Shown in pieces: positions 34,467 to 42,135 of a stretch of DNA of 64,000 bases (its first letter is position 1; every line of letters starts with the position of its first letter). Under the pieces are notes generated by a model. The model was not told the origin of the DNA. It saw only the letters and a list, made by a program, of their open reading frames with translations, and made no database searches. The position numbers were made by a program, and so were the translations under genes. The stretch comes from Deltaproteobacteria bacterium (GTDB lineage: Bacteria > Myxococcota > Myxococcia > SLRQ01): the NCBI GenBank assembly GCA_029210625.1, contig JARGFU010000019.1:57573-121572 (forward strand), in the 5' to 3' direction.

Positions 34467-37334
34467 CTAGAGCGCACCCACCGTCGAGGCGCTGCGGTTG
34501 ACGATGCGCGGCGTGATGAAGACCAGCAGCTCGGTGCGCTGATCCTGCACGTTCTTCTTGCGGAAGAGCCAGCCGAGGATCGGGATCCGGGAGAAGCCCG
34601 GGACGCGGTTGTTCGCCTCGGAGTTCTGCCGGGTGTAGACGCCGCCGATGACGGTGGTGTCGCCGTCCTTCACCATCACCGTGGTCTTGGCCTCCTTCTG
34701 CGAGATGGAGGGCTGACCGTTGGCGCCGGTGAGCTGCGGGTTCGGCTGGTTGTTGGTGACGTTCACGTCCATCAGGATCGAGCCGTTGGTGGTGACGTGA
34801 GGGGTCACGTCCAGCTGCAGCTTGGCCTGGATGAAGGTGGTGTTCACGCCCGCGGCCGACACCTGCGAGAAGGGAATCGACAGACCCTGGGAGATCGTCG
34901 CCTTCTGGTTGTCGAGGGTCACGACCTTCGGCGCGGAGATGGTCTTCACCACACCGTCGTTCTCCATCGCGGAGAGACGCAGGTTGAGGTTGGCGGCGCC
35001 GCCGGCGGAGCCGAAGATGAAGCCGAGGCCACCACCGGAGTTGGTGCCGATGGGCGCCGGCATGTTGACCATGAAGTTCGGCGTGTCGGAGGTGCCGCTG
35101 ACCGGGGTCTGGCCGTCGGCCGCGGAGCCGGCCACCGAGACGATGTTCGGGAAGACCAGGCCGGTCGGGTTGCCGTGGGTGGGCGACATGGTGATGTTGC
35201 CACCCCACTGCACGCCGATCTCGCGGGTGAAGTTCACGTTGGCCTCGACGATCCGCGACTCGATCTGGACCTGCGGGGTCTCGGAGTCGAGCTTCTGGAC
35301 CAGCTGCTCGGCCTTCGTCAGCGCCGCGGAGACGTCCTTGATGATGAGGAAGTTGGTCCGCTTGTCGACGGTGACCACGCCGCGCTCGGTGAGGATCTCC
35401 TGGACCCGCTTGGCCATCTCGTCGGCCTTGGCGAAGTTCACGCCCACCAGCCGCACCTTGAGGGGCTCGAGCTTCTTGCGGGACTCGCGCTCCTTCACCT
35501 GCAGCTCACGCTCCTTGGCGAGCTGCTCGGCCGGGGCGATGCGGATGATGTTGCCGAAGGTCTCGCGGCCCAGGCCCTTGGACTTGAGGATGAGATCGAG
35601 GGCCTGATCCCAGGGCACGTTGCGCAGGCGCAGGGTGATCTTGCCCGACACGTCGTCGGAGACCACGATGTTCCGCTTGCTGACCTCGGCGATGAGGCGC
35701 AGCACGTTGTGGATGTCGATCTCCTTGAACTCCAGGTTGACCCGGCGGCCGTGGTAGCCCTTCCGGGCGCGCTCACCGCTGCTGGCGACGCTCATGGCGC
35801 CCTCGGAGGTCAGGCCGGCGGTCTCGATGGCGGCCGGGCCGAGGGTCCCCTCGGTGTCCTTGTCACCGTTCTGCACCACGCCGGCAGCGCCGAAGTCGAA
35901 CTCCCAGGAGAGGCCGCCCCGCATGGGGACGATCCGGGAGCGCACGGGCTCGGCGAGGGTGGCGACCACCTTCACCCGATCGGGCTCGGTGGGATCGGTG
36001 AAGGCGGTGACCGCCTTGACGGCGCCACCGTAGGAGGAGGCGTCGAAGGTCTGCTCGAGGCTCTTCTCGAGGCCGGTGCCCGCGAGGGTGAGGACCGCCG
36101 TGCGGGGGTCGGGCTGCGAGACGCGGTAGCGCACGCGCCCGGCCTCCTGCATGCCGACCACGACCCGGCCGGTCTGCTCGCTGCGAGCGTAGGTCAGGGC
36201 CTGCACCATCCCCCGCTTCGGGGTGTCGGCCTCGGTGGCGTCGTCCGCCGGCTCGCTCTCGGCGAGGATCGCGGCGGCGTCGGGGGCCTTGCGCACGCGG
36301 AGGGCGACGCCCTTCCGGGTGCGGACGACGTCGTAGTCGCCCATGGTGTCGGCGCGGCCGTCCACGACCACCCGGACCCGATCGGCGTGCTTGCCGATGC
36401 GGACGTTCTTCACGGTGTCGGAGCGGCGCAGGGCCTGGGTCTGGGCCCGCTTCGGCGCCTGGGTGATGCCGACCAGGTCGAGCGCCAGGCGAGAGGGGTT
36501 CACCAGCTCGATCCACTCCACCTTGGAGGGCTGACCGTCGGTGTCCATCGCCACGGTGGTGAGGGCGCCGTCGACGCCGGTCCGGATGGCCAGGAGCTTG
36601 CTGCCCGTGCGGCGGCCGGCCGGGAGGACGTCCTCGTCCTGCGCCAACGCGTTCTCGGGGAGCTCGCTGCTCGGCTCGGCCGGGGACTCGTCCACCAGCT
36701 CGACCTTCGCGACCTCGGCGGGCTCGTCGGCGCTCGCCGCGCTCACCGCCGGCTCCTCGGAGACGGTCTCCTCGGTCTGGCTGGCCAGCGCGTCCTGCTC
36801 CGGCACCGTCACCTCGGAGGACTCGGCCGATGCAGCGGCGGTCTCGGTGGCGGTCGGGGCCGTGGCCGAGCCCTCGTCGCTGCGCACCGTCACCAGCACG
36901 TCGTTGCCCGAGGCCTTGACGTCGTAGTCGGCCCCGTCGACGAGGACGACCATCACCCGCCCGACCTTCGCCTCGGCGTCGTCGAACTGGGTCGTCATGA
37001 TCGCCTTCACCGCCGGGGTGTCGACGTCGACCAGCCGCTCGACCTTCGAGATGTCGGTGGTCGAGAGATCGACGACGATCCGGGTCGGCTCGGCCAGCTT
37101 GAAGACCGTGTAGGTCGGACGCTGGGAGCCGAGGATGCGCACCTCGGTCACCGATCCGCGCTCGTTGACCTCGACGGCCCGGACCTCGTTGAGACTCGCC
37201 GCAAAGGCGACCTGGCTCACGGCCGTCAGGCCCGTGACCAGAAGGCATGCGAGAAGCATCCGAACAGCATTCCAGCTCTCCCGCTGTCCGTGCTCGATGC
37301 CGAGCTTTCGATCCTGGCTGATGGCGTGCCTCAT
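34467..37334 (-). CDS. pilQ: Type IV pilus secretin PilQ
   Basis: 955 residues from the ATG at 37334, which has AAGGAG 7 nt upstream; an in-frame start at 37379 lacks it. After a signal (VRMLLACLLVTGLTAVSQVAFA) the protein carries three AMIN-like domains (about residues 35-125, 240-320 and 360-460) that bind peptidoglycan, then the STN/N0 domain (VNLEFKEIDIHNVLRLIAEV) and N1 region, and the secretin domain from about 690, ending with VPGFSRIPILGWLFRKK and the lipid-facing RTELLVFITPRIV. It forms the outer-membrane ring for the pilus. The layout matches M. xanthus PilQ. Confidence 0.97.
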   Translation of the reverse strand: MRHAISQDRKLGIEHGQRESWNAVRMLLACLLVTGLTAVSQVAFAASLNEVRAVEVNERGSVTEVRILGSQRPTYTVFKLAEPTRIVVDLSTTDISKVERLVDVDTPAVKAIMTTQFDDAEAKVGRVMVVLVDGADYDVKASGNDVLVTVRSDEGSATAPTATETAAASAESSEVTVPEQDALASQTEETVSEEPAVSAASADEPAEVAKVELVDESPAEPSSELPENALAQDEDVLPAGRRTGSKLLAIRTGVDGALTTVAMDTDGQPSKVEWIELVNPSRLALDLVGITQAPKRAQTQALRRSDTVKNVRIGKHADRVRVVVDGRADTMGDYDVVRTRKGVALRVRKAPDAAAILAESEPADDATEADTPKRGMVQALTYARSEQTGRVVVGMQEAGRVRYRVSQPDPRTAVLTLAGTGLEKSLEQTFDASSYGGAVKAVTAFTDPTEPDRVKVVATLAEPVRSRIVPMRGGLSWEFDFGAAGVVQNGDKDTEGTLGPAAIETAGLTSEGAMSVASSGERARKGYHGRRVNLEFKEIDIHNVLRLIAEVSKRNIVVSDDVSGKITLRLRNVPWDQALDLILKSKGLGRETFGNIIRIAPAEQLAKERELQVKERESRKKLEPLKVRLVGVNFAKADEMAKRVQEILTERGVVTVDKRTNFLIIKDVSAALTKAEQLVQKLDSETPQVQIESRIVEANVNFTREIGVQWGGNITMSPTHGNPTGLVFPNIVSVAGSAADGQTPVSGTSDTPNFMVNMPAPIGTNSGGGLGFIFGSAGGAANLNLRLSAMENDGVVKTISAPKVVTLDNQKATISQGLSIPFSQVSAAGVNTTFIQAKLQLDVTPHVTTNGSILMDVNVTNNQPNPQLTGANGQPSISQKEAKTTVMVKDGDTTVIGGVYTRQNSEANNRVPGFSRIPILGWLFRKKNVQDQRTELLVFITPRIVNRSASTVGAL

Positions 37335-37443
37335 CCACGTTCTCCTTGCGGTACCCAATGGTCTGTCGCGCGTGGCCACTGTTCTTCTACCTTCGCTTCA
37401 CTCTCGCCCGGTTTCGGTCGTCTGTGAAAAAAACGACCTTCCC

Positions 37444-38067
37444 CTACCCGCCCTTGGCGAGCTGCTTCTCCATCTTGATCTCACGGTCCGTCTTCGGGAG
37501 GCACCGCTGGCTCTTCACCGCGGTGACCGCGCCCGAGGCATCCCGGAGCTGCTCGGTGATGACGATGCAATCCCCTCGGATGGCCGTCACCTTGCCCCAG
37601 TTCTTCCCGACCAGGGCGCCTCGCCGGACGACGTGCCCGACGTTCTCGGGATCGACGAGCATCGCCATCGGCGAGCCGGTCCCGGTGATGGTCGCACGCA
37701 GCTGGAGCTGCTCGACCCCCCAGCGCTGCAGCGGTCCGCGCTCGCGCTCGGGGCGCCCGTCCTCGTCCGGACCCTTCACGATCCGGATGTCCACGTAGGG
37801 AGAGCGGAAGGGATCCCGCTTGCCGATGGGGTTGTAGACGTACTCGGCCTCGGTGGCCGCCTCGGCGGTCTCCGTGGTCGTGGTCTCGGCCTCGAGCTCG
37901 GCCTCGGCCTCGGCGGCGGTCGTACCGGTCGCGGTCGGCGGCAGCGCGGCGGCCGGCGTGGGCGGCGGCGCGGCGGCCGGCGGAGGCGCGTCGTCACCGC
38001 AGGCGGCGACGAGCAGGAGCGCCGGAACGAGGACGAGCAGTCCGTGGCGTCGTAGATGCATCATCAC
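37444..38067 (-). CDS. pilP: Type IV pilus alignment lipoprotein PilP
   Basis: 207 residues. It begins with three Met codons and a lipoprotein signal with lipobox VAAC. A long Ala/Pro/Thr/Glu-rich linker (35-80) precedes the conserved PilP beta-domain: YNPIGKRDPFRSPYV, LRATITGTGSPMAMLVDPE and HVVRRGALVGKNWGKVTAI. It connects PilN/PilO to the PilQ periplasmic gate. Its ATG overlaps the pilO stop by 4 nt. The 109 bp between pilP and pilQ contain a short GGTCG/CGACC dyad and no gene. Confidence 0.95.
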   Translation of the reverse strand: MMMHLRRHGLLVLVPALLLVAACGDDAPPPAAAPPPTPAAALPPTATGTTAAEAEAELEAETTTTETAEAATEAEYVYNPIGKRDPFRSPYVDIRIVKGPDEDGRPERERGPLQRWGVEQLQLRATITGTGSPMAMLVDPENVGHVVRRGALVGKNWGKVTAIRGDCIVITEQLRDASGAVTAVKSQRCLPKTDREIKMEKQLAKGG

Positions 38068-38669
38068 TGTGCCCCCTCCACTCTCGCTGCGGAGTCACCC
38101 GCGAAGCGGAAGGTGGTGGCCATGTATCTGGCCGAGAGCACCACCTTGTCCGCCAGGACCTTGGGCGAGCCGAACTCGATGTTGTTCACGTTCACGATTC
38201 GCTTGAGCTTGCTCACGCTGTCGAGGAAGACGGCGATCTCGTGGTAGCCGCCCTCGACCGACATCTTGATGGGGATCTTGAAGTAGAACTCCCCGTCGCG
38301 AGCCTCGGCCATCGGCTTGAGGGTCCGCATCGAGAGGCCGGCCTTCTTCGCCAGCTCCGAGAGCTGGGTGAGCAGGTCGTCGATCCGGATGTCCTCGGGC
38401 ATCTCGGTCAGCGCCTCCTTCAGGCGCTGCTCGACCACCTCGAGCTGCCGCTTGTACTGATCGAGGTTGTTGGCGACCTGCTGCTTCTTGGTGAACTCCG
38501 CCTCTCTCTCGGCGCGAGTCCGCTCCAGCCGCACGGTCTTCTCCTCGATCTCGGCGATGCCGGGGAAGAGGAAGTAGTTGGCAGCGGTCACCAGCACCAC
38601 CACCCCGGCGAGAGCCCCGAGCTTGGTGCCCAGCGGGATCTTTACGAGTTTAGAAATGAGCTCTTCCAT
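38064..38669 (-). CDS. pilO: Type IV pilus inner-membrane protein PilO
   Basis: 201 residues. One membrane helix (about 18-36, LGALAGVVVLVTAANYFLF) follows a short cytoplasmic part. It is followed by a coiled coil (EEKTVRLERTRAEREAEFTKKQQVANNLDQYKRQ is the region 44-77) and a ferredoxin-like periplasmic domain ending with NVNNIEFGSP. It dimerises with PilN and links PilM in the cytoplasm to PilP and PilQ. pilN precedes by 23 bp. Confidence 0.95.
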   Translation of the reverse strand: MEELISKLVKIPLGTKLGALAGVVVLVTAANYFLFPGIAEIEEKTVRLERTRAEREAEFTKKQQVANNLDQYKRQLEVVEQRLKEALTEMPEDIRIDDLLTQLSELAKKAGLSMRTLKPMAEARDGEFYFKIPIKMSVEGGYHEIAVFLDSVSKLKRIVNVNNIEFGSPKVLADKVVLSARYMATTFRFAGDSAARVEGAQ

Positions 38670-38692
38670 CGTGCCTTCCCGAGTTTCTCGCC

Positions 38693-39247
38693 CTAGATGG
38701 CCGAGTAGTCCGCCTGTCCCGTCAGCTTGAAGTTGACCACCTCGCCCTCGCCCGCAGGCGAGGCCACGAGGGTCGCGTCGACCAGCCGCACTCCCTTGAA
38801 GGAGGGCGAGGCCTGGAGCGCCGAGATGAAGATCGCGAGATGCTCGTGGGACATGGCCTGCCCCTCCATCGTCATCCCGCCGCCCTTCTCGGCCATCGTC
38901 GTGAGCCAGACCTCCTTCGGGATCAGGGTGGCGAGGCTGCCCATCATCTTCACCGGACCGGTGCGCTTCTTGCGCAGGTCCTCGATGACCTCGAGCTTCT
39001 TCTCGAGCTCCTTCTGGCGCTTCTCGATGTCCTTCACCTCGCCGATGATCCGCTCGATGTCCTTGATCTTCTGATCGAGCGCGGCGACCTGGCTCTCGAC
39101 CTGCCGCTTGGCGTCATCGGCGGCCGAGTACCAGAAGTAGTTGCCGACGAAGACACCGGCGATGAGCACGACGCCGAGGATGAGCTGGAGCTTGCCCTGC
39201 TCCGCTCTGCGGGTCGCTCGAACCGGAAGTAGGTTGATCCTGATCAT
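38693..39247 (-). CDS. pilN: Type IV pilus inner-membrane protein PilN
   Basis: 184 residues. The start MIRINLLPVRA is the conserved PilN tail that docks into a groove of PilM. A membrane helix (about 22-42) leads to a coiled coil (residues 48-90) and a small periplasmic alpha-beta domain (PKEVWLTTMAEK and VNFKLTGQADY). It pairs with PilO. It starts 3 bp after the pilM stop. Confidence 0.95.
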   Translation of the reverse strand: MIRINLLPVRATRRAEQGKLQLILGVVLIAGVFVGNYFWYSAADDAKRQVESQVAALDQKIKDIERIIGEVKDIEKRQKELEKKLEVIEDLRKKRTGPVKMMGSLATLIPKEVWLTTMAEKGGGMTMEGQAMSHEHLAIFISALQASPSFKGVRLVDATLVASPAGEGEVVNFKLTGQADYSAI

Positions 39248-39250
39248 ACC

Positions 39251-40318
39251 CTAGCGCTCCGCCGTCTTGCGAAGGCCCAGCCCCACGACCACCGCGGACA
39301 TGGGCGCGACCTCGTTGATGTAGTTCGGGTCGAAGCGGCGGTCGTCGATCTCCACCCCGCGGAAGGGGTTGAGGATCTCGACCGGCACGCCGGCCCGGCT
39401 CTCGATGGACTTGAAGAGCGCCGGGATCTTCGCCGAGCCGCCCGCCAGGTAGATGCGGGAGAAGCCCGAGTCGGCGCTCGTCGCGGCGAAGAAGTCCAGC
39501 GACCGCTGGATCTCGCCGGCCATCTGCTCGGAGACCTGCTGGATGACCCGCTCGACCTCCTGCGGGACCACCGCGTCGACGTCCGAGCCCATCTCCCCGC
39601 CGAGCTTCAGGGCCTCGGCCTCGTCATAGGAGACGTTGAGCTGCTTCTGGATGTCCTCGGTGAACTGGTTGCCGCCCATCGAGATGTCGCGGGTGAAGAC
39701 GCTCATCCCGTCGGAGACGACGTTGATGTTCACCACCGAGGCGCCGACGTTGACCAGGACGAAGGTCTCGCCGGCCGGCATCCCGTAGGAGGCCTCGAAG
39801 GCGTTCTGGACCGCGAAGGCGTCGATGTCGACGACCACCGGCTGCAGCCCGGCCTCGGAGACCACCGAGGTGTAGTCGGAGATCATGTCCTTCTTGGCGG
39901 CCACCAGGAGCACGTCCATCTGGCCCGCCTCGTTGCCCTCGGGGCGGAGGATCTCGACGTCGAGGTTCACCTCGGAGATGTCGAAGGGGATGTACTGCTC
40001 GGCCTCCCACTGGATCGACTCCTCGAGCTCCTCCCGGGTCATGACCGGCATGGCGATCTTCTTGATGATCACGGAGTGGCCAGAGATGGCCAGCGCCACC
40101 TCCTTGCCCCGCTTCACGCCCTGGGCTGCCATCAGCTCCTGGACCGCATCGACGATCGCCGTGCTGTTCATGAGCGCGCCGTCGACGATGGCCTCCGGGG
40201 GCAGCGGCGCGACACCGAGATTGTGGAGAGCGTAGCCGTGCTTCGTCTCCTTGAGCTGGATCATCTTGATGGAGCTCGAACCGATGTCGAGTCCCACCAC
40301 TGGTTTGCTCCGCGCCAT
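39251..40318 (-). CDS. pilM: Type IV pilus actin-like assembly protein PilM
   Basis: 355 residues of the actin/FtsA-like fold. The phosphate-1 loop is VVGLDIGSSSIKMIQLK, the phosphate-2 loop is LVNVGASVVNINVV and the adenine region is IYLAGGSAKIPALF. It holds the cytoplasmic N-terminus of PilN and links to the ATPases. It is the first gene of pilM-N-O-P-Q-aroKB-lipoprotein, with a sigma70-like promoter about 58 bp upstream and GGAG 10 nt before the ATG. Confidence 0.96.
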   Translation of the reverse strand: MARSKPVVGLDIGSSSIKMIQLKETKHGYALHNLGVAPLPPEAIVDGALMNSTAIVDAVQELMAAQGVKRGKEVALAISGHSVIIKKIAMPVMTREELEESIQWEAEQYIPFDISEVNLDVEILRPEGNEAGQMDVLLVAAKKDMISDYTSVVSEAGLQPVVVDIDAFAVQNAFEASYGMPAGETFVLVNVGASVVNINVVSDGMSVFTRDISMGGNQFTEDIQKQLNVSYDEAEALKLGGEMGSDVDAVVPQEVERVIQQVSEQMAGEIQRSLDFFAATSADSGFSRIYLAGGSAKIPALFKSIESRAGVPVEILNPFRGVEIDDRRFDPNYINEVAPMSAVVVGLGLRKTAER

Positions 40319-40375
40319 TTGGGGTTGTCTCCGTACGCTCCGTAAGAGGGCTTTAACACTCGCTATTCCGCGCGA

Positions 40376-40403
40376 AGTATACCACCGCCCTTAAGGTCGG
40401 CAA
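40376..40403 (-). promoter_or_regulatory. Sigma70-like promoter of the pilM unit
   Basis: On the minus strand TTGCCG (40398-40403) and TATACT (40376-40381) are separated by 16 bp. The -10 matches five of six consensus bases. The predicted start would be near 40369 and give a leader of about 50 nt. A T7 run lies just upstream. Confidence 0.6.
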
Positions 40404-40535
40404 AAAAACGACGAATCGACTTTCTCCTGCAACTCCGGGGGCTTGTGTGGGGTTGCTGAAGCACCCTGACAAGCTTGGTCCCCGGCACGGCTTTTCATCG
40501 TACTCGCAAACGGACTTCGATGGATCGGCGCAGCT

Positions 40536-40612
40536 CACCCTTTTCGAAGGGTGGACCTTCGCTCGATCGAGAGCCGTGGGCTCGAGCGGAGAGACCTTCC
40601 TTAGGAGGTCTC
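40536..40612. terminator. Three hairpins between the XRE gene and the pilM promoter
   Basis: CACCCTT-TTCG-AAGGGTG at 40536-40553 is a perfect stem with a four-base loop. CGCTCGA/TCGAGCG at 40560-40588 is a looser stem. GAGACCTTC paired with GAGGTCTC-type sequence at 40591-40612 contains the XRE stop codon. Together they probably end XRE transcription. The rest of 40404-40535 shows no gene. Confidence 0.5.
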
Positions 40613-40906
40613 GCCGACGACGTCGCTCTTCGGCTCGGGCCTGGGCTCCGGCCTGGGCTCGGGCCTGGGCTCGGGAGCCCGCTCGTCGTTGCGCCCCTCG
40701 GGGAAGACCTTCTCGCGCTCACCGATCTTGAAGCCCAGCGCGAGGACGATCTTGCGCTTGGTGTCCATCCGGCAGGGCTTGCCCGACTCGACGCGATCGA
40801 TGGTCAGCGGCGAGAGCCCCGCCTTGCGGGCGAGCTCGGCCTTGCTGATCAGCTGCGCCTCGCGAAGGTGACGCACGTTGTTGGGATGCTCTTTCTTGGC
40901 GGCCAT
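40601..40906 (-). CDS. XRE-family helix-turn-helix regulator with a Pro-Glu-Arg tail
   Basis: 101 residues from the ATG at 40906, which has a GAGG about 9 nt upstream and agrees with the promoter described below. Residues 11-60 form a helix-turn-helix of the Cro/XRE type (LREAQLISKAELARKAGLSPLTIDRVESG). After a short GEREKVFPE segment the C-terminus is a tandem Pro-Glu-Pro-Arg repeat (77-93). It is probably a DNA-binding regulator. It lies between pilD and pilM; the targets are unknown, but a dyad over its own promoter suggests autoregulation. Confidence 0.88.
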   Translation of the reverse strand: MAAKKEHPNNVRHLREAQLISKAELARKAGLSPLTIDRVESGKPCRMDTKRKIVLALGFKIGEREKVFPEGRNDERAPEPRPEPRPEPRPEPKSDVVGETS

Positions 40907-40935
40907 CAGGGCCCCTCGGGGGTGTGATCCGTCTC

Positions 40936-40967
40936 GAAGCATAGGAGTCCTGTCCTTCGACTGTCAA
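40936..40967 (-). promoter_or_regulatory. Sigma70 promoter and overlapping operator of the XRE gene
   Basis: On the minus strand TTGACA (40962-40967) and TATGCT (40938-40943) are 18 bp apart, the -35 being a perfect consensus. An A+T-rich tract lies just upstream (about 40975-41020), unusual for this window and suited to an UP element. Between the two boxes lies a symmetrical dyad, GAAG-N3-AGGA-C-TCCT-N3-CTTC (40936-40958), which would be covered by a bound repressor. Confidence 0.75.
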
Positions 40968-41115
40968 GGCCAAAAGGGGTCTAATTATAGTTAATTGTGA
41001 TGAAAAATATGTGTAATTCACGCCACTTAGGGAGACGACCCCGCCAAAAGGCCCAGAAGGCCGCCTGGCGGCCGCCTCCGCCCCCCGCGGGGGGGGTGCC
41101 TTCGGGCTCCGGTCC

Positions 41116-42033
41116 CTAGAGACCCATGAGTCCCAGGACCCAGGCGAGGACCTCAGGTCCAAAAAACAGCATCTCCAGGCCCGCTAGCGCCAAAAATGGC
41201 CCGAAGGGCATGGACCCGGGCGGGGGCACCCAGTCCTCTTCCTCCTCCGGGGTCTCTTCGCCCCTCTCGGCCGGCTCCTCGTCCGGAACGACCTCAGAAT
41301 CATCAGTATTTTTCAATGTTTCCGGATCTTCCGGGGTGCGACGGGTCAGGACCATCAGGGAAACCCCTACTATCGCCCCCTGGAGGGAGGCCAGGAAGAC
41401 GAGGGGCGCCAGGGGCCTCCAGCCCAGGAAGGCGCCCAGCAGGGCCAGGAGGAAGAGGTCCCCGAAGCCCATGGCCTCGCGCTTGAAGGCCAGGGTCCCC
41501 ACGACCCGCACCAGCCAGAAGCCGAGGAAGCCGGCGGCGGCGCCGATCGCCGCCGCGCCCCAGCCCGGCCCGGCCTCGCCCAGGCCCGCGGTCGCGAGAC
41601 CGAAGCCGATCCCCGGCCAGGTCAGGGCGTGGGGCAGGAGCCAGTGCTCGAGGTCGATGTAGGTGAGGGGCACGAGGAGCGCGCAGAGGACGAAGGCGCG
41701 CAGGGCCTCGAAGGTCGGGCCGAAGACCGCCCAGCAGGCGACGGCCAGGCAGGTCGTCAGCACCTCGACCATGACGTAGCGGGCGTCGATCCCCGTGCCG
41801 CAGCGGCGGCAGCGCCCTCGCAGGAGCAGCCAGGAGAGGATCGGGACGTTGTCGTACCAGGCGATGGGCTGCTCGCAGCCCGGGCAGTGGGAGCCCGGGT
41901 GCAGGAGCGAGCCCCCCCGGGGCAGGCGCCAGATCACCACGTTGAGGAAGGAGCCGATGGAGGCCGCGAGGATGATCACCACCGAGAGCACGAACCAGAT
42001 CGGCATCCGGGCGACGGTCTCGGCGGCATCCAT
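41116..42033 (-). CDS. pilD: Prepilin peptidase/N-methyltransferase PilD
   Basis: 305 residues from the ATG at 42033. It cleaves the PilA leader after Gly and methylates the new N-terminus. The cytoplasmic zinc domain has two Cys pairs (50/53 and 75/78). The aspartyl sites are Asp127 in TYIDLEHWLLPH and Asp192 in GFGDLF, where the usual Asp-x-Lys pattern reads Gly-Asp-Leu-Phe. It has about eight membrane helices. A 40-residue acidic insert (231-272) lies before the last helix, an unusual feature. The open frame extends upstream to 44241 only as antisense of the next gene. Confidence 0.95.
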   Translation of the reverse strand: MDAAETVARMPIWFVLSVVIILAASIGSFLNVVIWRLPRGGSLLHPGSHCPGCEQPIAWYDNVPILSWLLLRGRCRRCGTGIDARYVMVEVLTTCLAVACWAVFGPTFEALRAFVLCALLVPLTYIDLEHWLLPHALTWPGIGFGLATAGLGEAGPGWGAAAIGAAAGFLGFWLVRVVGTLAFKREAMGFGDLFLLALLGAFLGWRPLAPLVFLASLQGAIVGVSLMVLTRRTPEDPETLKNTDDSEVVPDEEPAERGEETPEEEEDWVPPPGSMPFGPFLALAGLEMLFFGPEVLAWVLGLMGL

Positions 42034-42135
42034 GGGCCCGTTGTCTCCCGAAGGTGGGGAGGAGGACAAGCGATCCCTCGCCGGGGGGAGCGCGGGAGTC
42101 TCGGACCGGTGGCGTCCTGTGATAGCGAAGAGCCG

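Noticed and set aside
34445..34477. GTG start of aroKB overlapping pilQ
   Set aside because: The kinase begins shortly after the ATG at 34444; the extra 11 residues are not part of the family and lack a ribosome binding site.
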